From Cynocephalus volans (taxonomy: Eukaryota; Chordata; Mammalia; Dermoptera; Cynocephalidae), in contig NC_084469.1 of the NCBI RefSeq assembly GCF_027409185.1, positions 34,152,293 to 34,216,292 on the forward strand: a stretch of 64,000 bases of DNA. Reading direction: 5' to 3'. A program made the translations under genes and the position numbers. A model generated the notes under the pieces. That model worked only from the letters and a program-made list of their open reading frames with translations. It had not been told where the DNA came from and ran no database searches. Shown one piece after another: positions 7,900 through 60,736 of the stretch (position 1 is the first letter of the stretch; the number at the start of each line of letters is the position of its first letter).

Positions 7900-10800
7900 A
7901 TTTAAAGGCAAATAAGGTTTTTATTTCAGTGACAACATTTAAGAGCTAAAAACCAGCTCACATCAAAATCAAGACCAGTTGTAAAAATCTTTTAACTCCA
8001 TAATGCTGTTTTCGTCTTGTTAGAAATCTGATATTTTACATTTTCTTTTCTAACGGATTTTGTACAAGGCAGCCATAGGAATATAATAAACCTTTTTCAC
8101 CACAGAACCATCCATCACAGACAATACTGAAGGTTACACACGTAGGAACAGTCAGACCACGGACAAGGTCAGACTGGCTGCCACCACCGAGTAAACAAAC
8201 GGAAAAGGACAGCGGGGTCCATGGGTGGGGGTCCCCGTGCATGAGCCACCCTCTGGCCTGCCCCTCCTTGGTGTCACCTGCTTCTAGTTCATCCCGAGGC
8301 GGGTGGAGTCAAACTGATTTTGCTCCCAACCGCCCCTCTGGCTTCTCAGCTAGGAGAGCAGAGCCCATCCAGGCCTCGCTGCTTGAACTTAACCCTAACT
8401 GTGATTTTTAAGAAAGTTCCCCCAAGCCCAGAAGGAAAGGAAGGAGAGGATATTTCTTTTAGCTGAGCCAAAGAGAATAGGTTTACAGAGCACTTGGCAC
8501 CCAAACCCCCGGGATCTGGTGGGAAAAGTTGATTGTTTAAGGCGGGGTCAGCTGCAAGGCTCCTTCCCAGTCAGGGTGCCCCTCCCGGGTGGGGCTGCCC
8601 CCCAGGCTGGGTGAAAGAGTGTTGATGCAAAACCGTGCCACCTATGGACACATGGCCACCTACCTTGGAGCCCAGCTTTCACTTAAAGATTGGTGCCATG
8701 GTTTGTCTGCAGGACACTTTAGGGCATGGTCTCCAAAGTAGAAAATGTACAGTTTAAAAACCATGAGATCCAGCATCTCTCTTTCAGAGAGCCCCCCACC
8801 CTCCCCAGTAATCTGGAATACTGGGGTTTAAATGTTTGCTGTAGCCCAGCACCCAGACAAGAGGGCTGTTCATCCAAATGCATGAAAGGAGTCTAGTTTT
8901 CTTTTTTTAATGTTTTGTGCAGCCTAAGGGAGGAGTCAAGATCTTTAGGAAAAACCCATGATGCTGGAAGAACAGGCCCTGGCTAAGAATGCCCCCTGAA
9001 CCCCCAATAGGGCAAGTGGTAGAGGAAGGTGGCAGGCAGGCCCTTGGCCAGAACTGCCACCAGATTGGGAAAACAAACATGCCACACAAGAAACAAGGAG
9101 CTTTGGTCAGGCAGGAAGATCTGTTTTCCAGCTGCTGGAGAGCAAGCACACCAGGAGCTAGAAGGATTCTCTAGAAAACAGGTGGATTGGGGGGATCACA
9201 GAACTACTCAGGGCAGCAGCACCCCCTCCAGAGAACCACATGACCTGGTTCCTTTTTTTTTTTTCTCCAATTTAACTGGACAGACAAAATTGAACAAACC
9301 ACAAGTAAAGAATGTGCATGTGGCTTACATGGTTGCTGTGGAAGCAGTACTGAAACATAAGTTGTCTCGTCACTAAACAGAACCACACGTACACACATTC
9401 ACACACACCAACTACAGCTCCGAGGGTGTTGTGTTCACAATATCTCACTGTACACAATCAGCATCTCATGGGGGTTGTCAAAACCCCAATCCAGGGCTCT
9501 GGAAAGGAAGGGGTGGTGGCCTTCCTGCTGGGTCCTGTGTCCCAGCTCCAACCCCCAGAGCCACAGAACACTGGTCACTTTGACTCCAAATTCCCCAGGG
9601 GTCCCGGCTCAAGCGCTCTCTCTTGCTCCTAGCCTGGGGTTCTTGGAAAGGGAAGAGGAAATCTAACTGGGAACAAAGTATCTCACACTAATTATTTTAT
9701 CATTTGAGAGTAAAACATCAGTGGCTTCTGCAAAAAGGAGACAGTGGAGTTTCAGAGAATCAGACTGAGTCTGCCCAAGTTTAATTCAGGGTATTTGGGG
9801 GGAAGTAGGAAGGGGTGAGAAGGATTAGGGTTGAAGTGGCTGTACCACATGAGCTGGTGCTGATGGAGTGCCAAGAATGATGAAATGTTAAAGGAGGGAT
9901 GGGCATGTGTGAACCACCAGGAGGCAGGACCAGAGGGGAAGCTGAGGCTGAGCCGCACCCCTCCCTGACAGAGCTGCCAGCAGCGCTGGGCTTGGATGCG
10001 GGATGCAGTGCTGAGAGTGGAGCAGAAGAGCTGGCCGCCTGCAGAAGACATTTCTAGTGGAGAGAGCAGGGCTGGGGTTGGGAGCCCAGGCCCCTCCAGC
10101 CCCAGGAGGGCGCCCGCTTTGCCTGGCGATTCACAACAGTGGTGTGCCAGCCGCCCCCACCAGCAGCCGCCATCGGCTGCATGCATGGGAGCTGCGAGAG
10201 GTAGACATTGAGCGGAAGCGACACTGAGCTGACACAGATGCCTGCTGTGTGTACAGACGTCTGGGCCCTGGGGCAGCCCCGGGGGCAGCTCACAGGGGCT
10301 CAGAGGCAACCCTGGGCAGCCCCACATGGTGGGTGTGGGCCTGGGCTAGGCAGCAGGGAGGAGGTGCAGGAGACCAATGCCCAGGCTGGAAGCTCAGCAG
10401 CAGGAGGGCCTGGGCAGGCTTTGAGGGGCCCCAGGAGAGCCAAGCCCTGGCAACCTCAGGGGACTACCTAGGAAGAGGTTATGAGCACAAACCAAGCTGA
10501 GTGGCAGGTGAAGGGAAGAGGAATACAACAGTTTGAGCCAAAATTCCATGAACCCCAGAACCCTGGATCTCAGTTCAATGCCTTCCAGGAGCCTAAAGGG
10601 AGAAATTGGTCCCAGCAGAGCTGGGAGAGGGGAGCCTGATGGGGGGAGAGTTCTGTTTCTGGGACATCCAGTTTGGACATCAGTGCAAGGCAACCTGCTT
10701 CGGCTCTCCATGGGATCCCTTCCCAGCCCCTCTCAGAGGGGCTTCCTTTGAGGCGGTGGGGCAAGAGCTCCTCCCAGCCCACCCAGAACCCCTCTCCCAG

Positions 10801-11750
10801 GCCATGTGGAAGGCGTGGATCACCAGACACTCTGAGGAGCCCTCAGGCCTGAAAAGCCCCAGGGACAGAAGTTGAGGAGAGCCTAGGAGTCAAAAGTCCA
10901 CACCAATCTCAGCTGGGGGACCCCTCCCATTCCAGAAGGCAGGCAGGGCCCAGAGAGGGTAAGCAATGGGCTCAAGGGCTCACAGCCAGCCCAGCAGGGC
11001 CAGAGCCCAAGGCTGCAGCCTCACAGGGGAGGGCACAAGGCAGCACTCCTGGAAGAGGACCGCCTGTCCTCAAGGGCCACGGGAGAATGGTGAGAATACT
11101 GAGGACAAGTGGGGGGACAACGGACAGCTGCAGGAGGACAGACCGTCAGCACCAGACCCCACCCCCCCAGGGCTGTGGACAGACACCACATTCATGAGGA
11201 TGAGCCCAGGGGACGTCCTCTTGCTCCCAAAAAGTGGCTATTTTGCCATAAGACAGTCAGCCCCAAAATGTGACCCAGGATGTCACAGGGAAGGTGGGCA
11301 CAGATGCCACTCACCCCTCCACAAGACAGCCAAGAGGCTGTGCCTGCCAGCGACTGTTGGTCCTGGGACTGGGAGCTTCTCCCTTTAGGGCCTGCCTAGC
11401 ATCTCTGCCCAAGCCTGGGAGACTCACAAAGATGGTCGACTTTGCCCAAACACTCCAGCTCCAGGCAGACCTGCCCCCGAGGATTACACAAACATTCAAC
11501 CCTGACTTGGGCTTGCGGTCACAGGCGTCGGGGACGCAGCAGCGGCTGCACTGAGATCCCCGGATCTCACCCCGTCTCAGCCCAGGGAGCCCCAAGGCCG
11601 GGCAGGGTCCCTCCCTGCTCTGGTCGGACACTGCTGGACAGACACGGGAGGGAAAAAAGCAGGAAAACGCCTGTGTCCGGGAGAAGGCGGCCCCCTCCCG
11701 TCCGCGCAGGCAGCCTGGTCGCGCCCCCCGCTCTGAGCACAGCCCGCCCC
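7900..11750 (-). other. PITPNM3: PITPNM3 3'UTR
   Basis: This lies between the stop codon at 11751-11753 and the AATAAA at 7920-7925 and is uninterrupted by recognisable SINE, L1 or L2 copies, unusual for 3.8 kb in this window and consistent with exonic constraint. There is an 11-base-plus T run near 9249 and T/A-rich parts at 7860-8110. ORFs in the GC-rich part (about 9750-11550) show no family resemblance. Confidence 0.7.
7920..7925 (-). terminator. PITPNM3: Poly(A) signal AATAAA of PITPNM3
   Basis: TTTATT on the + strand reads AATAAA on the - strand (context 'actgaaataaaaacc'). Cleavage would fall near 7895-7905. This gives a 3'UTR of about 3.85 kb, close to the ~4 kb I recall for human PITPNM3. 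Confidence 0.65.
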
Positions 11751-51663
<39,913 letters not shown>

Positions 51664-52689
51664 CTGCAGAGAGAGAAAAGAAACATGAGCAGACCCCTGT
51701 TGACCAAGGGAGGCCACTCATGGCTGCCTCTGCCCCTTCTCTTCAGCTGTCCCCACCCCAGAGCTGGGGGTGGGCAGCAGAATCTCCCATCACATACCCC
51801 CTGCCCCACCACAGACAAAGCGGGAGCCATGAGAGACACCGCGGCTGGGGAAGGCACTGCGGTTCCCCAGCTGCTCCTCTGGCCTTTTCCTCTCCCTCCT
51901 TCATAAGGCAGCTGCTTACAGGGTGTGGTCCTTCTCTATAGACTCACGCTCTCCTCTGCAAGTCAGCAATGACCCCAGCCATGCAACAACTGCTAAATCC
52001 CTATCTCCTGTCCAGACCTCTCTCCTGACCTCTCGATCCACATATCCCACTGCCTCCTGGACATCTCCTTTGGATGCTTCCAAAGTACCTCACATTCACC
52101 ATGACCAAAGCTTCCTGAGCAAGTCTGAGTTCCCCCCAAAGATGGCCTGCAGCTCTCTAAGGCCCCCAGTTCTCTGAGGAAGGGCTCCCAGGCACAGGGA
52201 AGCCACCTCCAGGCCTACCATGGAGCCCAGGAACACATCCCCACATGAAGCTACCTAGTTTTCTCCCCTGCAGAACTTGAGAGCAGCTCCAGTCTAGGAA
52301 ACTCTTCCATTTCCCCAGCCAACAACCCAGGGTCTGCTGGGCAACTCCTTTCCTGACCACGTGCCTGCCTCCCATGTGGAACCTTCCCAGATGCCAGCTG
52401 TCAGAATCTGTCACCCTGTTTCCACAGCCCTCTGTCTGCCGGGGCTGCCTTCAAGGTTCATGTCACCTGAACCCTAGCCTGTCTCCCTCCTCCCCTGGGC
52501 TCTCTCAAAGGCAGGCAGGAACAAAGAGTGGGAGAGCGTACAGCTGACGTCCGGAGGCTGAGACGCCGTTCTAGGCTGCTGTGTGACCTGAGGCTCATCA
52601 CTCTCCCTCTCTGGATCTCATCCCTACAAGACAGTGTGGATCCAATGCTCTCCAAGGATCCTCCAAGTACTGAAAGCCTTTAGGTAATA

Positions 52690-52990
52690 CTGCATTACGG
52701 TTAGACACCCGGATTCAAAGGCTAATTCCTTCCCTCACTAACTGTGTACCCTTGGGCAAGTTCATAACCTCTACACATCAGTCTTCTAATCCATAAAACG
52801 GGGATAGTACTGGTACCTACCTCAGAGGGTCATTTTTTTTTTTTTTTTAAATTTTTTGGCAGCTGGCTGGTACGGGGAACCGAACCCTTGACCTCAGTGT
52901 CACAAGGCTGCGTACTAACCACTCAGAAGGTCACTGTAAATAGTAAGTGATTAATGCACGTAAGCCCTGCCAGGCACCCAACAAGTGTTC
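52690..52990 (+). repeat. MIR SINE, split by a younger SINE
   Basis: 'cttgggcaagttcataacct', 'ctaatccataaaacggggat' and 'ggtacctacctcagagggtc' lie left of the insertion, and 'tcactgtaaatagtaagtga' right of it. Together they read as one sense MIR. Confidence 0.75.
52833..52921 (-). mobile_element. tRNA-Ile-derived SINE monomer with target-site duplication
   Basis: A T run (the reversed A tail) is followed by 'ggcagctggctggtacgggg', 'cgaacccttgacctcagtgt' and 'cgtactaacc'. ctcagagggtca (52821-52832) and ctcagaaggtca (52922-52933) are the duplication. It landed inside a MIR. Confidence 0.85.
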
Positions 52991-55129
52991 AGTGTGGACT
53001 GCTCTTCTTATTGTTTTGTTTGCTTATTTATTTCTAACAGTTGCTCAAGACCTTGTCTCTTTAGTCTCCATCAAGACCCCAGCTGCAGCCAGAAGGACAG
53101 AATCAGTGGTTGATGCTCACTGTGCTCCCCTGGCCCCGGGTCACTCCAGAGCCTGTGCCCAAGAGCAGCCCACAGAGCAACAAAGGCCTGGGTGCCTCAC
53201 AGAGCAGTCCCCCGCCAGACGCGATGAGGGGGCCGCGGACTGTTTCCAGGACACAAGAGCAGCACAGATGTGGACCGGAACAAGGACTGACCCAGTGTCA
53301 GACGCACGGGACAGGGGCCAAAGACGGCATCATGTCTGGGCACCACCTGAGGCCCACGAAACTTAGGTGCACCCAGGGAAAGTCAGCATCTGCCACCCAG
53401 CAGAATGGGGGCCTATCATAGAAAGTAAATCACATGCTCAAAAAGCACCTTCTCTCTGCCAAGCGCCACGCAGGACTGTGTGGATGCAGACAAGGGCAGG
53501 TCAGAGTGACAAGGGGCGAGAGCACCTGTGAACAGAGCAGCACACGCTCCCCGTGGTGACAGGCAGGATGAGCTCAAGAGAGCTCCATTCCCACCACACA
53601 CAGCAGTGATTTCAGCTTCGACAGGGAGAGGAAAGGGCAGGGTTCCAAGCAGCCAGCAAGACTATGTCCGCAGCAGGCCAAGTCCAAGGAGAGGCAGGGG
53701 TGTGCAAGGTATGACCCTGGGCAGGAGGCGTATTTCCAGATAAGAAAATGGAAGCTTGGAGAGATGGAAGGACTTACAGTCTCTTCTAAACGCAAGTCTC
53801 TGGTTTGTTCTGCTACACCCAAAACCAGCTACATATTTGGGGCCCAGTATAAAACGGAAATGCAGAGGCCCTTGCTCAAAAAGCAACAAAAAAGTGCTGT
53901 TAAAGGAACTAAAATACAGAGTTTTTCCATTTTCCTGAGGACACCTTCTCTCCACCTGTCATGCTGGTTTTTATTCGCTACTTAACATTGCACTCCTCCG
54001 TACACAGGGATGCTCGTGGGGTGAGCGTAGACCCTCACAGGCCCAAGGTCCTCGCTCCTCGAGTTGGCACACATGCACACGGGGCCCACCAGCTCCAAGG
54101 TTCCCTGTCCTGCAGGCCACTGGACCCACACACTGGCCATGACCAGGAGCTGAAGAGCTGAGCCTTCCCACAGGCCTGCTGCCCCAACCCAAGATAGACA
54201 AAAGTATCAAAACCTCTGTGCTGACATGCACTAGGCTCCTGGATGGGGTGGGTGAGAGGTTTGTTCCTGCCGTGTCACTCTTAGAATGTGCTGTGACACT
54301 GCCAGCCCAGGGCAGGGACGGCTGCTCCGCCCCAAGACACAGTAAGGGATGAGCACCTGACCGCCACCCTGCCCACAACAGGGCCCCTGCGTGGAGGGAG
54401 GACTGCAGCTGTCTATGGGCAGGGGAAGGGAGGAGGATGCTGGGTGGGGCTGAGGAGACAGAGGGCAGGCAGGAGCCAAGAACCCATTCTCAGAGGCTGC
54501 GAGATGGGGGAGGCAGGACCCCATGTGAGCCAAGCTCCCAGCTGCCATGCATGTCCCTTATCCCACCAGATTTCACTTACAAAACACAAACTTGAAAATA
54601 AAACTGTTCAGAATTCAGAACAGTAAACCCAAACTCAGGGCCCTTCAGAGCACTGGTCGCAAGCCCTCACTGCAACACAAATGCCTCTAGCATTTCTTGA
54701 GCACCTACCGTGTGCCAGATGGACAGATGGACGCCGGCGGAGGGGAGGGGTCCTGCTGAGGGAGGGGCCGGGTCTGACTCAGCACCCCTGTGCTCGTGCA
54801 GGCCTGCAGTAGCTGCTCACCTGGACGGTTTGAGATGTTGACACCATCCAGGACTTTCATTACCAGAAAGAAAACATGACTTCTAGCCTGGGCAGGATTG
54901 GCATAGGCAAGAGGGCAGGGTAGGGGAGAGGGGCCAGGGCATCAGAGCTGGGGTTGCAGGGGAAGCAGGAGAGGAAAGACGAGATGAAGCCAGGAGCAGC
55001 ATCACTGAAATGCCAGGGCAGGGGACTCACATGGATAAGCAGAGGTGAAATGTCAGAAAAGGAGGTTGGAGCCCAGCTCTGGGGGTTCCTCAAAGCCAGC
55101 CCCGAATGTGAGCTTAGTTGTGCAAACCG

Positions 55130-55280
55130 TGAAGGTTTTACCTGGGCACACAGTGCTTTACGGTTTGCCTAGAGCTTCTCACACATTAAATCATTGAGAT
55201 TTCACACCTCTGCGCAAGAGGTCCCTGTAGCAGATAAGGAAACTGAGGCTCAGAAGGATAAAGTCACTTGCCCCATGTTT
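55130..55280 (-). repeat. MIR fragment, antisense
   Basis: 'cagataaggaaactgaggct' and 'agtcacttgccccatgttt' are reversed MIR words. Confidence 0.6.
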
Positions 55281-56549
55281 AGATCTCATCTTTCTGACTC
55301 TCCTGTTCTGGTGAGGGGTCTTCCCATGTCCTCACCCCTTCCCCCTATTGGTGGGGGAACTTTCTAGAGCACAGGCTTCCCAGGATGACTCAGGCAGTGG
55401 AGACAGTACTTCCTGAAGTGGGGAGTCATTGAGGCAGAGGAGTGGGGAGGAGGGAGGCAGAGAAGCTTCCAGAGGCTGGGGGATCACCCAGTGCTTCTCT
55501 CAGGCTTTGTCTCTTCTGTAGTGAAACCTGAGCCAGGCATCCAAGGAGGCCAGGGGCTGGTGAGGCCACCAACCCGGGCAAAAATGAGCCCGCTGCTTGA
55601 CAAGGTAAGTGCAGGGCCCCTATAGCAGACGGCTGGCCTCACTGCCCAGCCCTGGCCTCTCCATCTTCCCTGGAAGCCTCCAGCGAGGGCAGGAGTGGGC
55701 TGTGAGCCTCGGCTTCCTCATTAGCAGGCTCCCAGGACGAGTGCGATTCACCAAACACACAGCTGGCTCAGCCGCCGCCTAAATGAGACCCCACTTGGCC
55801 TGGAGCTTTGCAGGGCCCCTGGGCCCGACAGCCTCGCCTCAGCTGGAGCTTGCTTCAAGGGCAAGGGCTGCCAGAAACTCCTGCAAGCAGGACGGCTACA
55901 CAGAGAGGGATGGGAATTGGGGAGCAGGGCCTTTGTCACCCTCCCCACCCTCTGGGTCCCACTGGTCCTGCGTGTCCGAAACTCACACAGCCCTGGAGCC
56001 ACATCACCTCCTCCAAGAAAGTATTTCCAAGTCCCACTAATGGTTTCCTGAACGACTTGATAACTCCTCTTCCCAGTCCCCTCCCAACAAACAGCAAGAG
56101 AAGCAAAACGTGCAGCCAAGAACGAAGCACTTTCAACACATTTCTGAGACAGGACAGTCTTCCTGCATGGGAGAGGAGCGCTGAGGGAGTGACTCAGACA
56201 GTCTGGGCCTTGGGGAAGAACGACTGGGAATTCAACTCCTGATATGCCGGAAAGTGTCTGGGTGACCCCACTGCGGAAGGGACAGGAGTATCTGACACCC
56301 AGGACTCACGCTGGGCCCTTCCCTTGCCTGGCCTGGGGAGCCCCCTCCAGGCTCCAGCCCAGCCTGGTCACACAGCGCACTGACAAGAAGTGACCTGCAC
56401 ACTCTCCCTGCTCAGGGTGTTCCCCCAACACTGAGCCTCCACTGAGGTCAAGATCACACTCGTCCCCTCTCACCCAGCCTGTTGAAACCCCCTACACTCA
56501 GTCCCTGGCCCCTCTTATCATCCTCTACATTGGCTTCCGTAATGGTCTT

Positions 56550-57050
56550 TCTAAAAAGTAACTTGTGACTCCCCTGCTTGAACCATCCCATGGATCCCCA
56601 GGGGCTCTCCCAAGGAGGCCCCAAGTCCGCAGCCTGGCATTCAAGGCCTGCATCTTCAGTGTTTCCACCCCTGCCTCTTCTCCGAGACCCCCCACCCCTT
56701 TTCACCACCTCCTCAGGCACGATGAACTCTGCAGGGCTCCCCACATCTCCCGCCTTCTCACACCTCCCTGCATGTCTTTGCAGCTGCTGTTCCCCCTGCC
56801 TGTTGTGCCCTCATTAGTCTGCCCTGACCCCACCCCAGGAAAGCCTCCTTACCACCAACATCGCAGCTCCAGCTCCACTTCCTCGCTGATCCCTCTGTAC
56901 TTTGTTCCCACCCTTGTTAGAGTAGTTAGCTCACGGGACTGTAACTGCTTACCCCGCTTCCTTTCTCTCACCCCCCAGGAGCTGGTCAGTTGAATCCACT
57001 TCTGTGTCTTCCATGTGTCCCAACATTGACCAGCACCAGGTACATGAGTG
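56550..57050 (+). repeat. L2 fragment
   Basis: 'ctcccctgcttgaaccatcc', 'catggatccccaggggctct', 'cattcaaggcctgcatcttc' and 'ttagctcacgggactgtaac' are L2 words in order. Confidence 0.55.
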
Positions 57051-58599
57051 AGCAAGGGAATGCGTGGTGCACAGGGAGCCCCCAGCTGCTCTGGGTTCAG
57101 GAGGGGAGGCAAAGACACACCCAGAGAGGCACACAGCAGGCACACTGGCTGGCACTGCAGGCGAGGGGCCAGCTAAGCTATGGTGGGCATGAGGGAGGTG
57201 GTCTGGGAGAGGCTGGTGTATCAGGGAGGCTTCCTGGAGGAAGTGTGTGGGATTGTGAGAGCTACAGATAAAATCAGGGGAGGAACAGGGGCAAAGGTAG
57301 GAAGCTATAGAGCTCCAAGTGAGCTCATGGATCAGCACACAGCACCCCTCCGTCCCCCGCCATTTGATTAGAACACAGGGTGAACCAAAGGGGAGAAAAA
57401 GTGTGGCTGGAAGTCGTGAATATCAGAGTCAGAGATCAACTCAGGATCATAGGATTTAACAAAGATTTGACAGCTCCTTTGTAATGTACCTCATGGTAGC
57501 TGTTCCAGGGCTATTTGATTCCTTTAGTGATAAGGAATTTGCCCTCGAAAATTATCAGTGTTAGAAGGAAGGCTGGAACAAAATTGTAAATGGCCTTACA
57601 TGCCAGGCTGGGGATTTTTACTTCATTCTGCAGGTAACAAAGACCTAGTTGCCAATTCCTTAGCAGAATGCTATTACAGGATTTAAATTTTAGAAGCATC
57701 ACAGTAGGATTGCATAAAGATGGTAAACTGACAACATGATCCAGACTTTTTCTCCTGCCCCAAATCCCTAGAAAATGACATTCATTATTTTTATATGAAT
57801 TAATCTCTAGTAGCAACTTAAAATAAGAAGGAGCATCCCTGAAAGGAAGAAGGCAGAGAGATCTGATAGAGGGAAGGCACGACGGGCTACATAACCTGCA
57901 GGGACCAGTGCAAAATGAAAACATGCGGTCCCGTGTTCAAAATTATTAAGAATTTCAAGGTGGCAACAGTAGAGTATAAAATCGAGTGTGTGGCCCTTAC
58001 AAGTGTGGAGGCCTGTGTGACTGCAAACGTCAAATGCCCATAAAACGGGCCAAGGAGAACAGAAACCATAACCTCAGGCATACGAAGGAAGATCTGTGGC
58101 CAAGGTGGAGGCAGCTCAGGGGGAAGGGCAGGCTCACACGTGGAAAATACAGGAGCAAAGGGAGCTTTTGCAATTGTCTGGGCTTCCACTGCAGAGGAGT
58201 CAGGTTCTTTAGTCCTCCCCCGACCTCTGCTGGTGCCAAGCAAAGGCATCTGTCCCCAAGTGTGAGAGGGATGAGTGTCTGAGGGACAGGACAACCTGGG
58301 AGGCTGAAAATACCCAAGAGGAATAAATCAGAAGCTACTGGTTCAACTCACCCCACAGCATTTTCTACCCTCCCCAATAACTAGATGACAGCAGGTTGCC
58401 GTAAAGAGACATCACATCGCTCAGAGATCGGCTAATGGGGAACTGCAAATACAAAGTGGGGACACATTCTGATATTAATAAGTATTACAGAAAAACCAAC
58501 ACTGTGGAAGAAAGATATTAAACTCAATGACTGAAGGAAAGAGAGTACAGGGAAATGGACCTGTGAAATCCTTGGACCAATCTAATATCTTAATCATTA

Positions 58600-58790
58600 A
58601 TGGTTCTTAAATTTTAACATGCATCAGAATCACTTAGAGGACTAGTTAAAATGTAGATTCTCTACACTCAGACTTTGACTGACTCAGTAGGTCTGGGTGG
58701 GGCTCGATAACTCACATTTCTAACAAGTTCCCATGTGATGCTAATGTTGTTGGTCCAGGGACCATTCTTTGAAACCACATATCTAGATAC
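58600..58790 (-). repeat. MER5A-like hAT fragment
   Basis: 'catgcatcagaatcacttag', 'gactcagtaggtctgggtgg', 'cacatttctaacaagttccc' and 'gttggtccagggaccattct' give the reverse MER5A order. Confidence 0.8.
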
Positions 58791-59147
58791 AAGGGCATAA
58801 ACCAGAGTCAGGGGTGAACAGAAGAAAAAAAATATCTCTCAGGAAAGCTGGAGGCAGAGAGATTGATCGGGGATACATAGGCAGTGACTGCTTCTTTCCC
58901 GTCTATGAAAATGTGGCCTTGCTGACACTGATTGTTTCAAGGGCAAGAAGAATCCTTATTGTAAATGACAATCTACAGTCTTTAAGTGACAGCTCATAGA
59001 CTGTTAGTATAAATTATTCTGGAAGAGATATGTAAACCCTGAGCATAAAAGATTAGCAACATAGCAAGATTTGTCAAGGACCAAATGGAATTTATCCCAG
59101 AAATGCAAGGTTATTCAACACACGAAAAGCAATCAATGTAATACAAG

Positions 59148-59346
59148 GGTACTTCAAAAAGTTCGTGAAAAAATAGAATTAAAAGATAACACAACTCTTC
59201 CCATGAGCCTTCTTTTTTTTCTTTTTAAATTTTTGGGCAGCTAGCCAGTACAGGGATCCAAACCTTGACCTTGGTGTCAAAACACTACACTCTAATCAAC
59301 TGAGCTAACCGGCCAGCCCCTCTTTCCATGAGCTTTTTGAAGTACC
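59148..59346. mobile_element. ~80-bp inverted-repeat MITE split by a SINE
   Basis: The left end ggtacttcaaaaagttc (59148) and right end gagctttttgaagtacc (to 59346) are inverted repeats. Removing the SINE at 59208-59320 and one duplication leaves about 75-85 bp. Its size and palindromic build resemble mariner-type MITEs such as MADE elements, but the family name is uncertain. It sits inside L1 ORF2 sequence. Confidence 0.65.
59208..59320 (-). mobile_element. tRNA-Ile-derived SINE monomer inside the MITE
   Basis: T-rich start (the reversed A tail), 'gggcagctagccagtacagg', 'gaccttggtgtcaaaacact' and 'actgagctaaccggccagcc' (reversed tRNA head). tcttcccatgag (59196-59207) and tctttccatgag (59321-59332) are the target duplication, differing at one base. 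Confidence 0.88.
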
Positions 59347-59632
59347 TTCATACACCATATTGATAGAATAAAAGACAAAAAACACATAAGCATCTCAGTA
59401 GATATGCAGAAAAGGCATTTGGCAACATCCAACACCCTTTCATGGTAAAAACATTCAGCAAACTAGGAATAGGAGAGAACTTCTTCAACTGGATAAAAGA
59501 ACAACTACAGAAAATTCACAGCTAACATCATGTTTAATGGTGAGAGAATGAGAACTCTCTCCTTAAGATCTGGAACAAGATAAGATTATACTGGAGGATC
59601 TAGTGAGGAAATAAGGCAAGAAAAGGAAATAA

Positions 59633-59780
59633 GGGCCGAGCCTGTGGCGCACTCGGGAGGGTGCTGCGCTGGGAGCGCGGCGACGCTCCCAGCGGCCGCA
59701 GGTTCGGATCCTATATAGGAATGGCCGGTACACTCACTGGCTGAGTGCCGGTCACGAAAAAGAAAAAAAAAAAAAAAAAA
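59633..59780 (+). mobile_element. Variant tRNA-derived SINE with GC hairpin and target-site duplication
   Basis: It begins 'gggccgagcctgtggcgcac', then has a strong hairpin (gctgggagcg ... cgctcccagc), a B-box-like 'ggttcggatcc', a partial second unit 'ggccggtacactcactggct', 'gagtgccggtcacgaaaaag' and an A tail. aagaaaaggaaataa is repeated on both sides (59618 and 59781). The build differs from the other SINEs here, so it is a separate subfamily. Confidence 0.85.
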
Positions 59781-60736
59781 AAGAAAAGGAAATAAAAGGT
59801 ATTCAGATAGAAAAGGAAGAAGTAAAACTACCTCTATTTGGGAATGATATAATCTTATATGTAGAAAATCCTAAGGAATCCCCCAAAAATAAAACCAATA
59901 AATAAGTTCGGCGAGGTTGCAGCATACAAGATCGATAACAAAACTCAATTGTATTTCCATACATTTGCAATGCACAATTCGAAAATGAAATTAAGAAAAC
60001 AATTCCAGTTACAATACAATAAAAAAGAATAAAATATTTAGTAATAAATTTAACAAAACAAATGCAAGACTTGTACACTGAAAACTAGAAAACATCATTG
60101 CAAGAAATTAAAGACCTAAATAAATGTAATGACATCTGTGTTCATGAATTGGAAGTAATTTTAAGATGGCAATACTCCCCAAATTGGTCTACAGATTCAA
60201 CACAATCCCTATCAAAGTCCCAGGTGGATTTTTTGCAGAAATTGACAAGCTGACCCTAAAATTCATATGGAAACACAAGGAATGCAGACTAGCCAAAACA
60301 ATGTTGCAAAAGAAGGACAAAGTTGGTGGACCCCCACTTCCTGATTTCAAGCTTACTACAAGTATACAGTGATCAAGACTGTGACATGCTCACACCTATT
60401 TATGAGTGGAATAGAATTGAGAGTCCAGAAATAAGCACATAAGTCTATGATCAATTTGTTTTTGACAAGGGTACCAAAACAATTCAATGGAGGAAAAAAA
60501 TAAACTTTTCAATAAATGGCACTGGGACAACTGGTTACCCACATGCAAAAGAATGAAGTTGAACCCCTACCTCACACAGTACACAAAAATCACTCAAAGT
60601 GGACCAAATGCCTAACTATAAGAAATAAAACTAAAACTCTTAAAAGAAAACATAGGAATACAACTTCATGACCTTGGATTAAGCAATGGTTTCTTAGTCA
60701 TGGCACCAAAAGCACAAACAATAAAAGAAAAAATAG

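Larger units (their letters stand above)
59040..60736 (+). mobile_element. L1 ORF2 region, first part (interrupted)
   Basis: Sense L1 ORF2 runs from the reverse-transcriptase region ('aaatggaatttatcccagaa') onward. A surviving reading frame at 60166-60372 contains KFIWKHKE and [10 protein letters not shown], typical of L1 ORF2p. Insertions at 59148-59346 (MITE plus SINE) and 59633-59780 (SINE), and the composite insert after 60736, break it. It is a dead copy with stops and indels. Confidence 0.85.

Noticed and set aside
60166-60372. Small ORF with KFIWKHKE as a protein gene
   Set aside because: It is a surviving fragment of L1 ORF2 inside a broken L1 copy.
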